In this document: positions 5,757-13,228 of the stretch, piece after piece | Numbering within the stretch: the stretch's first letter is position 1 | Layout of the letters: every line of letters begins with the position of its first letter | IMG/VR virus record: IMGVR_UViG_3300037245_000733 | Location: 1 to 21,584 of that record | Direction: 5' to 3' (one strand) | DNA length: 21,584 nt | Origin: a virus | Translations under genes and position numbers: made by a program | Notes under the pieces: model-generated | The model's database searches: none | Told to the model about the DNA's origin: nothing | Seen by the model: only the letters and a program-made list of their open reading frames with translations

Positions 5757-6163
5757 AACGCAATAACATTGAATCCAGAATCCAAATAGCCGCAATGGTT
5801 GAGATTGAAAAGCTGTTCAATTATCGGTGGAAGGAATTTTTGATACCACTTGAAAATAGCAAGAAAGAGATTGTAATGTCATCTCCCGTGTATGCGGTTC
5901 CTAACGGTTCAAATCGAAACGTTGTTACTGCTACCATTTTGAAGAAGGAGGGCGTTAAAAGCGGGGTGAGCGATTTAATATTACCACTTGCAAACCTACA
6001 TTACAATTCACTGTGGATTGAAGTCAAAAAGCCAAAAGGTAGGCAGTCAAAGAATCAATTGCAGTGGGAAATATACTGCAATAAGTTTGGGATTAAATAC
6101 GTGATTTGCTACAGTACACAAGAAATTATTGACACGGTGATTAGCTATATGGGGGATGTATGA
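5753..6163 (+). CDS. VRR-NUC domain nuclease
   Basis: 136 residues. VRR-NUC proteins are PD-(D/E)XK-type nucleases that phages use in replication or recombination, for example on junction or flap structures. The expected elements are present in order: ESRIQ helix near the N-terminus (E7, Q11), AVPNGSNRN (48-56), KKEGVKSGVSDLILP with D74, LWIEVKKPKGRQSKNQ with E90, K92 and Q102, then a helix and FGIKYVICYSTQE as the last strand. Length is typical of the stand-alone phage form. Start at ATG 5753 in an ATGA overlap, with GGGGG upstream. Metal-dependent activity is likely since the catalytic residues are intact. Confidence 0.85.
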   Translation: MKRNNIESRIQIAAMVEIEKLFNYRWKEFLIPLENSKKEIVMSSPVYAVPNGSNRNVVTATILKKEGVKSGVSDLILPLANLHYNSLWIEVKKPKGRQSKNQLQWEIYCNKFGIKYVICYSTQEIIDTVISYMGDV

Positions 6164-6282
6164 AGACTTATACAGATGGAGTATACACGGTAGAAGCAAG
6201 GCACAAAGCTCATGCGTTCGATTTATTGGCTATCCTTCACGGCCACTATGAGATCGGGACAATCACTGAGGTGAAAAAATGA
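6160..6282 (+). CDS. Very small hypothetical protein (40 aa)
   Basis: 40 residues, MKTYTDGVYTVEARHKAHAF... to ...TEVKK. It is linked by ATGA overlaps on both sides (6160 with the VRR-NUC stop, 6279 with the next start), and GGGGGATG upstream gives a binding site. The double coupling is the main evidence that it is translated. No family recognised. Confidence 0.5.
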   Translation: MKTYTDGVYTVEARHKAHAFDLLAILHGHYEIGTITEVKK

Positions 6283-6464
6283 AAAAACCAATCAACAAGT
6301 TCATGATGGTAACTTACACTTGCCCAAAATGCAAAGCTGAAAAAGAGGGTTTCAGGGCGGTTCCTGAGACTTGCAGGAAATGCAAAATTGAAATGGAAGT
6401 TTCGACAATGCAGAATCATAAGGTTGATGGAGTGAGGGGGTTTCGAGAGAACGACAAAAATTAA
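6279..6464 (+). CDS. Zinc-ribbon mini-protein (61 aa)
   Basis: 61 residues from ATG 6279 (ATGA overlap). Two CxxC knuckles, C15/C18 (CPKC) and C32/C35 (CRKC), are spaced as in a rubredoxin-type zinc ribbon. The rest is basic and polar. It is the last gene before the terminator region at 6509-6571. Probably a nucleic-acid or protein-binding accessory factor; exact role unknown. Confidence 0.6.
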   Translation: MKKPINKFMMVTYTCPKCKAEKEGFRAVPETCRKCKIEMEVSTMQNHKVDGVRGFRENDKN

Positions 6465-6473
6465 ACACACGCC

Positions 6474-6502
6474 TTGACGCTGGAGAATAAAAAGAGTATT
6501 AA
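6474..6502 (+). promoter_or_regulatory. Putative sigma-70 promoter
   Basis: TTGACG (6474-6479), a 17-base spacer and TATTAA (6497-6502). Transcription would begin near 6508-6510, just at the first of three hairpins and only about 60 bases before a terminator. No open frame of useful size lies between. Confidence 0.45.
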
Positions 6503-6508
6503 CGTATT

Positions 6509-6571
6509 GCAACTTTCCGTTGCCCCTCCACAGGGTAAGCCTCATTACTTTATTGTATTGGGGCTTTTTTT
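6509..6571 (+). ncRNA. Candidate phage small RNA (three stem-loops)
   Basis: Directly after a sigma-70-like promoter lie GCAAC/GTTGC (6509-6523, loop 5), CCCT/AGGG (6524-6535, loop 4) and AAGCCTC/GGGGCTT (6537-6566), the last followed by a T-run. The unit would give an RNA of about 60-65 nt. The first two hairpins are not needed for termination, which is why I consider an RNA product. It may also simply be an elaborate end of the upstream operon. Confidence 0.35.
6537..6571 (+). terminator. Rho-independent terminator of the plus-strand operon
   Basis: Stem AAGCCTC (6537-6543) with GGGGCTT (6560-6566), one U-G wobble, 16-base loop, then a run of T through 6571. Well placed after the last coupled gene. 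Confidence 0.65.
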
Positions 6572-6581
6572 ATGTTATAAG
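6553..6581 (+). promoter_or_regulatory. Weak extended -10 promoter for the HNH gene
   Basis: TG-T-TATAAG (6573-6581) forms an extended -10 element; the -35 region (TTGTAT, 6553-6558) is poor. It lies just after the terminator and 30 bases before the HNH start, so it would allow separate expression. Confidence 0.3.
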
Positions 6582-6610
6582 GTGGTATCTTTTGTGGAGG
6601 AGATAAAAAA

Positions 6611-7159
6611 ATGAATCATAAAAAATGTAGCAGATGTGGCATAGTTAAAGATTTTGGTAGTTTTTATAAAAACAAGAACATGAAATACGGACTACAGGGC
6701 CAGTGCAAGGATTGCAACCGTGAATACCAAAGAGAAAACAAAGAGGAAAGAGCAGAATATAAGCGCAATTATTACAAGTCCAACAAGGAATCCATAGAAA
6801 CTAAGAAGCGCAAGTATCAATCAGAGAACAAGGAAAAAATAGCAGAATACAAGCGCAGGTACGGGAAGGAAAACGCCGAATATATAGCAATCAAGAGGAG
6901 AGAATATCGCCAAACCGAGAAAGGTAAAGCTAGCGAGATTGCAAGAAGTGTCAAGTCTGCTTTAAAATTCCCTCAAAAACGCAAGGCAAGAATCGCGGTA
7001 AGCAATGCAATAAGATTAGGAAAGCTAATACGCCAGCCATGTGAAGTATGCGGAGCCGATAATAAAATACAGGCTCATCATCCTGATTACTCGCAGCCTT
7101 TAATTGTAACTTGGCTATGTATGAAACATCACGTAGCACTTCATGTAGAATTGAGATAG
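6611..7159 (+). CDS. HNH-type endonuclease with N-terminal zinc ribbon
   Basis: 182 residues with three parts. An N-terminal four-Cys ribbon (CSRCG ... CKDCN, residues 6-36) resembles the start of many phage HNH proteins. A long Lys/Glu-rich helical stretch (about 38-105) carries imperfect repeats of the type ENKEKIAEYKRRY. The C-terminal nuclease core (about 118-182) shows AVSNAIRLGKLIRQPCEVCG, then IQAHHPDYSQPL and VTWLCMKHHVALH, matching the HNH family with the HHxDYxxPLxVxWLC signature. GGAGGAG precedes the ATG. It is isolated by a terminator upstream and lies at the border of the two gene blocks, a usual place for a free-standing homing endonuclease; that role is inferred. Confidence 0.8.
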   Translation: MNHKKCSRCGIVKDFGSFYKNKNMKYGLQGQCKDCNREYQRENKEERAEYKRNYYKSNKESIETKKRKYQSENKEKIAEYKRRYGKENAEYIAIKRREYRQTEKGKASEIARSVKSALKFPQKRKARIAVSNAIRLGKLIRQPCEVCGADNKIQAHHPDYSQPLIVTWLCMKHHVALHVELR

Positions 7160-7165
7160 CACAAT

Positions 7166-7191
7166 AAACAGGCCTAGTAATTAGCCTATTT
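7166..7191. terminator. Possible bidirectional terminator between convergent operons
   Basis: AAACAGGC (7166-7173) pairs with GCCTATTT (7184-7191) with one mismatch around a 10-base loop. It lies between the HNH stop and the fibre-like gene's stop, which face each other. The flanking A/T tracts are short, so strength is uncertain. Confidence 0.3.
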
Positions 7192-8104
7192 AGTTAACCA
7201 AGCTAGGGTCATAGTCGATATACATTACAACATCACCGGTAATAGTCGGCACTCCAGCGGCTGTTATAGTGCCAAGCATTTTTTCCACTGTCAGCCATGT
7301 GCTATCATATGAGAACTCACAAGTCATAGGCACATATACGCGCCTAGCTGGCACGGCGTCTCTTGTATAATAAACTCCAACATTGTGAATTGTTGCGCCG
7401 ACTGGTACACCCGTTAGCACAACTTGATCGTTAATTGTCATAAGGTTGTCAGTAACTGTAACACTCGCAAACGGATTTACAAACGAGTTTCTACGGGTTG
7501 TCACTGCTGTGCCGGGGGTTGTGCCTGTATAGCGAGTGCCACCATTGAAAAGATCAGATATTAGCGAATAGGTGTCACCATCGGGGGCAATTTGCGACAA
7601 TGCATTACTACTTAGAACAGTTTGAGCTCCTGTTGAAGTGTTAGCAATGGCAATTGTATTAACGTTGATAGTTAAAAGCTGATTACCGCTTGTGATAATT
7701 GTTGAACCATCCGCCAACTGTGTCAACGAAATCGGCATAGTATCCAAAGCTTCCCTGTACTGCCCCGCCGCTATATCCGGATCGCCGTCTGGAACTATGC
7801 CGGCCTTTTGCAATAGCCCCTGTAGAAACCCCTGTACGTCATTCCTTAGCTTGGCAATCTGTGGCGTTCCATCGTCGGCACCTTCTGTGGTTTCATTCTG
7901 CGCCGACCCATAAGGATAGTCTGCATCGGGTGGCACATGCCTACCCGCAAGTTCTGCTAGTGTGCTAAAATTTAAAGCCATATCGCCCTCCCCTTCATCA
8001 TAATAATTATACTCATTGTAAACATCTTGATCGTTATCATAATCAAAGTCCTGCTCTGCACAATTCAAAGAAAGTGCTACTAAAATTAAAACCCATTTTG
8101 CCAT
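7190..8104 (-). CDS. Tail-fibre-like protein with two possible starts (304 or 263 aa)
   Basis: From M42 (start codon at 7979-7981) the protein reads MALNFSTLAELAGRHVPPDADYPYGSAQN and continues with a helix and KAGIVPDGDP. That is the common N-terminus of phage fibre or structural proteins (VPPxxADYPYGSA...). AAGGGGAGG lies six bases before this ATG. The frame is also open upstream to an ATG at 8104 with its own AAAGGGG and a good sigma-70 promoter. This longer start adds 41 residues: a short signal-like MAKWVLILVALSLNC, then a very acidic stretch rich in D, Y and N. C15 could be a lipidation site, although S12-L13-N14 is not a standard lipobox. The remainder (about 125-304) is beta-rich. It is the last gene of the tail block. 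I think the 263-residue form is the fibre; the long form may be a separate expressed product. Confidence 0.65.
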   Translation of the reverse strand: MAKWVLILVALSLNCAEQDFDYDNDQDVYNEYNYYDEGEGDMALNFSTLAELAGRHVPPDADYPYGSAQNETTEGADDGTPQIAKLRNDVQGFLQGLLQKAGIVPDGDPDIAAGQYREALDTMPISLTQLADGSTIITSGNQLLTINVNTIAIANTSTGAQTVLSSNALSQIAPDGDTYSLISDLFNGGTRYTGTTPGTAVTTRRNSFVNPFASVTVTDNLMTINDQVVLTGVPVGATIHNVGVYYTRDAVPARRVYVPMTCEFSYDSTWLTVEKMLGTITAAGVPTITGDVVMYIDYDPSLVN

Positions 8105-8135
8105 AATAAACCCCTTTTGTTAGTTGCCTTGGTTT

Positions 8136-8163
8136 ATTATAGCGCATTATTGTACTTTTGCAA
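8136..8163 (-). promoter_or_regulatory. Sigma-70 promoter for the terminal fibre-like gene
   Basis: On the minus strand TTGCAA (8163-8158), a 16-base spacer and a perfect TATAAT (8141-8136). Predicted start near 8129, about 25 bases before the ATG at 8104, with AAAGGGG in between. No other gene of the tail block inside the window shows a promoter of this quality. Confidence 0.6.
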
Positions 8164-8170
8164 ATATAAT

Positions 8171-8410
8171 TCATATTGCAATCCAGCCTGCGTTTTCAAG
8201 TACTTTTAAAATTACACCGCCAACTAAAAGGGCAGACCATGCGCCACGCTCTTTGGTCATTAGTGGCTTTCTAGTTGACACCTTTGTTAGTGCGTCAATT
8301 CGCTCATCCATATGGCCTAGTTTTAAATCGATGTTTTCTTTAAATGAATCTAGCCATTTATTGAGGCCGTCTTTGAATTCGTCAAATGTCGCTTGGTCTG
8401 CTTTAGTCAC
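8171..8410 (-). CDS. Small single-TM protein (79 aa), holin-like candidate
   Basis: 79 residues from a GTG at 8408-8410 with AGGAG seven bases upstream. Residues 1-55 are soluble and helical (FDEFKDGLNKWLDSFKENIDLKLGHMDERIDAL, possible coiled coil); residues 58-79 are a hydrophobic segment, GAWSALLVGGVILKVLENAGWIAI, ending the protein. A coiled coil followed by one terminal membrane helix resembles XhlA-type or other accessory lysis membrane proteins. The fibre/lysis border is a normal place for holins in Mu-like phages. The assignment rests on topology and position only. Confidence 0.5.
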   Translation of the reverse strand: MTKADQATFDEFKDGLNKWLDSFKENIDLKLGHMDERIDALTKVSTRKPLMTKERGAWSALLVGGVILKVLENAGWIAI

Positions 8411-8431
8411 TGTATGCTCCTGTTCTGGTTA

Positions 8432-8764
8432 TCACTTATCAAAATCAAACATTTTTAACATCGGCCCCGTAAAGAATTGAGACGCCGCGCCGTTTTTCTT
8501 AACCATTTTACCTTCAATTTCAATTTCTTCGTTAAGTATTTCACGCACTTTTGAGATAGGAAAGGGTATAGCATCAATTTCAATATCGGCCCACTTTTCA
8601 GCGTTCGTCGCATCTTTTAAATTATGTTTTTCATGGATGGCATCTTGAATCATCGTCGCACGTAAACCGATTTCAAGGGCAAGCTCCCCCGGCAAGTTTT
8701 TACGCTCATCGCGTCCAGTACGCTCTAAAATGTTTCGACCTTCAAATTGTTCTAATTTTATCAT
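8432..8764 (-). CDS. Hypothetical protein (110 aa) downstream of fibre gene
   Basis: 110 residues with AAAGGAG before the ATG at 8762-8764. Soluble, acidic and mainly helical (LPGELALEIGLRATMIQDAIHE, ISKVREILNEEIEIEGKM). No motif or family recognised. The position after tail spike and fibre genes would suit a fibre assembly chaperone or a small structural protein, but nothing in the sequence proves this. Confidence 0.6.
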   Translation of the reverse strand: MIKLEQFEGRNILERTGRDERKNLPGELALEIGLRATMIQDAIHEKHNLKDATNAEKWADIEIDAIPFPISKVREILNEEIEIEGKMVKKNGAASQFFTGPMLKMFDFDK

Positions 8765-8778
8765 TTTTATTTGCTCCT

Positions 8779-9834
8779 TTATTTTAAATATCTAAGTTCT
8801 ATCAGATAGGCGTCGCCAATATCGTGGAAACTACTGCCAAGTCTCAAATTGAGGTCCACGCCTTGTATCTCAAGTGCCGAAAAGGCTGTACTCGCCAGAT
8901 AAGAACCGAGGGACAAGTGCTGTGTTGACCCGTTGTAAATATCGCCTTTAATTCCTGTAAATCGCGTTATCGGGCAAGTTGCCCATAATGGTTGTATTTC
9001 AGTATCAACTGTAACAGTTTCATCAAAGCGTATATAATAAGCTTGCTCACTACCTACGAATCCGTCGTAATATTCTGTGATAGTTCCGCCTGCTATGGAC
9101 AAGGCCGGTGTCTCTAGAACTCCGGTTAAAACATTAACTTTTTTACCGCTGCCTATCTCTTCATGCACATACGCCGGTGCTGAAACTGCAACGGTTGTTG
9201 TGTCGATGTGCGGGAAGTTGGCGGCTATTGTGCCCTCGTTGACCTGAACTTCTTTTATATCTGCATAAACACTAACCCCGTCACCCATAAAGCTGTCTAC
9301 AATTCCGTCCAGTGTCAGTGCTATAAATCCCGTGTTAGATCCGACACTGGACTTAGCTTGAGATGCGCAAAAATACCAGCCCTCGCCATCATCGGTTATC
9401 CTAGTAACGTCTGCTGCGGTATTCAACACAGTACCAGTACCTAAATCAAAATTAGTCTCTGCAAATGTACCACCACCCATTGAAGTTCTAATAAAGTCGA
9501 CTACTCCCTTTCGAGCTTTCATACTAAAAGTTACAGTCTTGTCTCTTATGTCTAGTGCCGGTGTAGAGATAAGATGTGTTCCACTTACTGCGGTTGCAAT
9601 GAGTCCACTTGTCCCACTTATGTCAACCCTGCCTTTACCCCACGATAATTGTGCAAGGTCACTACTCCAGATGACAAGATTCCAATAATAAATCAGCTTT
9701 AAAAACCAAGCTTTAATCCCGTCTTCTGCTGGCACGTCTTCGGATATGAATACGCCATTGAGGTGGGTGGCGTTGCCTATGTCACTCAATACCTCCGCGC
9801 TTAAATCTGCTAATATAATATCATTTTGTCCCAT
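8779..9834 (-). CDS. Tail fibre/appendage protein with jelly-roll-like binding domain
   Basis: 351 residues. The N-terminal 45 residues probably attach to the tail. Residues about 50-215 match a module often found in phage appendages: N-L-x-x-x-S-x-D-x-x-x-x-x-W near the start (NLVIWSSDLAQLSW), TFSMKARKG, FDLGTGTVLN, DDGEGWYFCASQ and a closing EVQVNEGTIAANFPHIDTT. This module is usually predicted to be a beta-sandwich that binds carbohydrate. The C-terminal part (about 225-351) has further beta structure. AAGGGGG precedes the ATG, which overlaps the stop of the upstream spike gene. It likely helps in host recognition together with that spike. Confidence 0.7.
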   Translation of the reverse strand: MGQNDIILADLSAEVLSDIGNATHLNGVFISEDVPAEDGIKAWFLKLIYYWNLVIWSSDLAQLSWGKGRVDISGTSGLIATAVSGTHLISTPALDIRDKTVTFSMKARKGVVDFIRTSMGGGTFAETNFDLGTGTVLNTAADVTRITDDGEGWYFCASQAKSSVGSNTGFIALTLDGIVDSFMGDGVSVYADIKEVQVNEGTIAANFPHIDTTTVAVSAPAYVHEEIGSGKKVNVLTGVLETPALSIAGGTITEYYDGFVGSEQAYYIRFDETVTVDTEIQPLWATCPITRFTGIKGDIYNGSTQHLSLGSYLASTAFSALEIQGVDLNLRLGSSFHDIGDAYLIELRYLK

Positions 9835-12455
9835 TATACATGCCCCCCTTCACACCATTTAGTGTATGTAACTTGTGAGCCTGATATGGAAAAATTACCG
9901 CTTAAGGTTGTGGCCTGAACACTTATCCAGACGTGATCGCCAAAGCCTCCGTCTCTACGTGAGACAATATTAGAGACATCAAGGTCAACTTCAAAAAATT
10001 CAAATATGTTTACTGTAACTGCCCTTGATACAATCTCTGTAATTAAACCGGGAGCAAGAGCTGGATTTGATGTGTATGCCGTATCGCCGTCTGCTACGTG
10101 AAACATTCTCACTGTAAATTCAATTGTAGCAGATGCGCTTGGAACACCCTTCCAAATCAGCTTTAAGGGTGATGAGGTATCGCAATCGTAAGGTAAGAAC
10201 CCGTTTACTCCAGTTATGTCTGACGTGGCTGTAAATTTATTAGTTGTAAATCCTACTGCAACATCTTCATTGACCCACAAAGATTGATTTTGCATATTGC
10301 CAGCGAATGGACTTGCACCCGATAAGTTAACAGGCAATTGACCTATTGACCTTGCTTGTCCTCTAAATTCCAGCCACCCGTCAGAGTTTGGCTCAAATGT
10401 GTCAGTGTGCAATTTGAATTGTTCAAATATTGGGGCTGTATCTATTTCTGTGGCCACTCTAAATCTAGCCCAATAGTAACTAGTTCCAAGTGCGGGCACT
10501 ATAGGATCGTTTTTCGTCCAACTATCAATTACAAGCTGTGAATTATACCGTATATGCGCCGACCCTGTTCTCTCAAAGTAATCTTTAGCATGTGGAAACC
10601 TGCCTTGTTCCTCATCAACTTCAAATCCGTTTACTTCTGCCCAGCTTGCGCCGTTCCAATATTCAATTACTATTTCACCTGCACCGGGAACGCATGCTGT
10701 ATCAATCTTGGCCTTAATTCCCGGATGCTCTAAAAACTCCAATGTCTCACTATCCTTGAGGCTTGACGCGATATAAACGGCATTGTCTGCGGTTAATCCC
10801 GGTATTGTGAAGGTTGATACACTGGCACTTCTCGCCTCTGTTGACACGTCCGTAAAATCAGCACCATCATATTCAAAAACAAACATACCGCGAGTGTAGG
10901 AATCGCCCCGGCCTTGACTTGATTCAGCACCTTTTTCAGGAGAGCCGACGTGTAGTTCGCCTAAAACATCAAAACCCTCATCGTCCTCTTTTAGCGTTAT
11001 ATTGCCCATTATCATACGGACACCTGGAACACGGTTAACCAAGTCGCCTGAGATTTGACCACTACCCGAGAGTGTGCAAGTTGCACTTAATAAATTTATA
11101 TCCCATTGCGTGCTGCCTTCAATGTTCATGCTCTGGACTGTCACGTCTGTATTGCTGCCCGTGTCGTTTATTCTCAATCCGTCCTGTCCGCAATTGAATA
11201 TCGCGCCACCGTTTATTTTTACATTTGCTCCGCCCTGAACAACCACGCCGTCAAGACTGCCAACAATCGAAATATTAGAAGCCACGCAACGGCATAGGTC
11301 GCGCATGTATATACCGGTTAATAAGCCGGGATTGAATGATTTTAGGCTGGTTATATCTATAATTGAACCAACACCCGTGCCCTCTATTAGTGTTGTAACG
11401 TCACCGGCAACGCTTCGTATTCCGTTTATAATAGCCGATCCGCTTTCAACAAATACGCCCTTTGCCGTTGTTGCTGTAGTGCTAACAAATCCAATATTGT
11501 CCGCTGTGAAATTTGCACTTGCATGGTTTATGTTTATACCGTTTTCGCAATCTGAAAAAATACAACGAGCAATTGAGGATAAACCGGCCACTGTATGCGA
11601 AACTGCATATCCCGTGCCTGTTACTCCATGAAACGAAACGCCAGAAATAGTAAAAAGGTTGACCATTTCAAACATGTTCACGTTTGGGGTCAAGTGTGTA
11701 AGTCTTACTGTTTGGAGGTCGCCAAGTCCTCTGATAGATAGGTATTCTTTGCCCGTTATTGTACCCGTGATCTCATATGTACCCGGAGCCACATCAATTG
11801 CCCATCGATTGCTCGCGCTTGTCGCACCTGTAAAAGCCACCGCAGCCGCCAAATCGTCAAAATCTCCGCCTGTTTCAGCCACTAATAAATAGTTTTGTGC
11901 TTTTACTATTTTTACATTACTAGTTAAATTTACGTTGCCAACAAACCATAGCTTTGTCCCGGTTGCTGGAGCCACTGAAAATTCAACTGTATCACCTGTT
12001 ATAGTGTAATTATCGTCTGCAAGTCTACCATTCCAAAAAGCCATACCCTCATCATTTACAACGTCACCGGACGGGATTGTGAAAGTAGTATTTACGCCGT
12101 CAACCGTACCTGTTAAGGCTTCGGAAATAAAACCGCCTAGAATATAAAGCCAAACCGCCGCGCCGGGGGTATTGTCAATACAAATATAATAGGCTCCACT
12201 TGCCGTATTCAGCCACGTTTCCATAGTGTTGTAACCGTTTGCACTGTCACTTGTAACTAGTGGATCGCTTGTCTCTTGATACGATGCCTTGTACTCTTTA
12301 ATGTTTCCAGATGGATCAGAAATAAAAACGTCACCTGTATCACTTGCAAAGAAGATATGATTTTCAGCATTAGCGACACCGGCCAAAATCTGCGCCCTTG
12401 TAAAGCTATTGTCTTGTCTAATATCCGCTATGTCTGTGGGTGTTGGTTCTGCCAT
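9834..12455 (-). CDS. Beta-helix tail spike protein
   Basis: 873 residues, the largest gene here. Residues 1-105 form an N-terminal attachment region with DSANGYNTMETWLNTASGAYYICIDN-type sequence (in parts) known from phage fibres. Residues about 110-180 are beta-rich. Residues about 190-485 look like a right-handed parallel beta-helix (pectin-lyase fold): GGDFDDLAAAV, then VAPGTYEITGTITGKEYLSI and successive short strands with ladder-like I/V and N residues. The remainder (about 500-873) has HVGSPEKGAESSQGRGDSY and more beta domains, often seen at the end of such spikes. It probably binds and may cleave a surface polysaccharide; catalytic residues cannot be assigned from sequence. It sits directly after gp48, as expected for the host-range gene. 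Confidence 0.78.
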   Translation of the reverse strand: MAEPTPTDIADIRQDNSFTRAQILAGVANAENHIFFASDTGDVFISDPSGNIKEYKASYQETSDPLVTSDSANGYNTMETWLNTASGAYYICIDNTPGAAVWLYILGGFISEALTGTVDGVNTTFTIPSGDVVNDEGMAFWNGRLADDNYTITGDTVEFSVAPATGTKLWFVGNVNLTSNVKIVKAQNYLLVAETGGDFDDLAAAVAFTGATSASNRWAIDVAPGTYEITGTITGKEYLSIRGLGDLQTVRLTHLTPNVNMFEMVNLFTISGVSFHGVTGTGYAVSHTVAGLSSIARCIFSDCENGININHASANFTADNIGFVSTTATTAKGVFVESGSAIINGIRSVAGDVTTLIEGTGVGSIIDITSLKSFNPGLLTGIYMRDLCRCVASNISIVGSLDGVVVQGGANVKINGGAIFNCGQDGLRINDTGSNTDVTVQSMNIEGSTQWDINLLSATCTLSGSGQISGDLVNRVPGVRMIMGNITLKEDDEGFDVLGELHVGSPEKGAESSQGRGDSYTRGMFVFEYDGADFTDVSTEARSASVSTFTIPGLTADNAVYIASSLKDSETLEFLEHPGIKAKIDTACVPGAGEIVIEYWNGASWAEVNGFEVDEEQGRFPHAKDYFERTGSAHIRYNSQLVIDSWTKNDPIVPALGTSYYWARFRVATEIDTAPIFEQFKLHTDTFEPNSDGWLEFRGQARSIGQLPVNLSGASPFAGNMQNQSLWVNEDVAVGFTTNKFTATSDITGVNGFLPYDCDTSSPLKLIWKGVPSASATIEFTVRMFHVADGDTAYTSNPALAPGLITEIVSRAVTVNIFEFFEVDLDVSNIVSRRDGGFGDHVWISVQATTLSGNFSISGSQVTYTKWCEGGHV

Positions 12456-13228
12456 TAGCTCACCTTGTCCTTAATTACAGCCGTGTCGCCGTAAGTGTCT
12501 TTTAATACGTCCGTAGCACCATAAGTGCTTTTGATTATTGTGTGCTCATTAACCAGCAAAACGCATCTTAAATGCATTGGTTTATATTTGTAAATAAGTC
12601 TCTCAAGCTCAAGCAATGTGTCATTTTTTATACTTGCAAAATTTGGGAATGTCTCCGCACCAACATAAAAGTAGTTCGGGTATAAATCAGTATCATCAAC
12701 AGCAAAGTATTTTTTATCTGTAAATAATATTCCAGAAAATGAGCCATCTTGTGAACCGTCACCATCCTGTGAGCCGTCACCATCTTGGTATGTATAATTC
12801 AAACCGACTGTTTGTATCTTATTTACAAGTAGATTGTTATTTACACGGTCAATTAGTGGAATAGGATTGCGAGCATTTGGTACACTGTCAGCCCACCACT
12901 CATGCACAAAGCAATTAGTGAAACCATTGGCCTGTAATATGTTCTGCAGAAAGTTTGGAGACTGTCCAGCTCCCTGTGACCATTCATTTTCAAGTTGTTC
13001 AGCCGTTCGCGCATTTGCAAAGCCGAATTGCTCTGACCATTCTAATAGATAATTGGTAGTATTTGGGAATATCTCAAGAAATAAACCGGCAACGTGATCA
13101 TGTATAATTTTGGGAACAATAGACAGGGCTTTGATATAAAGGCTTAAAGTCTTTTCGATAATAATTGTCCACGCCCTGCCCTTTGGCAGTAGGAATGAAA
13201 CAAATTTTTGCCAAAAAGTTAACTCCAT
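12455..13228 (-). CDS. Baseplate protein, Mu gp48/YmfQ family (DUF2313)
   Basis: 257 residues. FLLPKGRAW at the N-terminus is the usual first motif of YmfQ/gp48 proteins, which join the baseplate wedge to tail fibres. A second landmark is the closing YKYKPMHLRCVLL, like the family's late PAHT-type segment. In the middle is a tandem repeat DGDGSQDGDGSQDGSF. The last 25 residues are an extension with a near duplication, STYGATDVLKDTYGDTAVIKD. The gene starts inside the end of the gp47 gene and ends at the ATG of the spike gene, so all three are likely co-translated. The spike gene downstream supports the wedge-to-fibre role. Confidence 0.8.
   Translation of the reverse strand: MELTFWQKFVSFLLPKGRAWTIIIEKTLSLYIKALSIVPKIIHDHVAGLFLEIFPNTTNYLLEWSEQFGFANARTAEQLENEWSQGAGQSPNFLQNILQANGFTNCFVHEWWADSVPNARNPIPLIDRVNNNLLVNKIQTVGLNYTYQDGDGSQDGDGSQDGSFSGILFTDKKYFAVDDTDLYPNYFYVGAETFPNFASIKNDTLLELERLIYKYKPMHLRCVLLVNEHTIIKSTYGATDVLKDTYGDTAVIKDKVS
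12753..12788 (-). repeat. 18-bp tandem repeat in the gp48-like gene
   Basis: Two near-identical 18-base units (12753-12770 and 12771-12788, differing at a few bases) with a related partial unit beside them (12741-12752). They encode the QDGDGS repeat. In-frame gain or loss of units would change loop length without shifting the frame. Confidence 0.65.

Noticed and set aside
6246-6545. 99-residue open frame on the minus strand
   Set aside because: It lies opposite coupled plus-strand genes and the terminator, has no ribosome binding site and no recognisable domain.
11305-11631. 108-residue plus-strand frame inside the spike gene
   Set aside because: Shadow frame of the beta-helix coding sequence; no ribosome binding site, and its composition mirrors the opposite strand.
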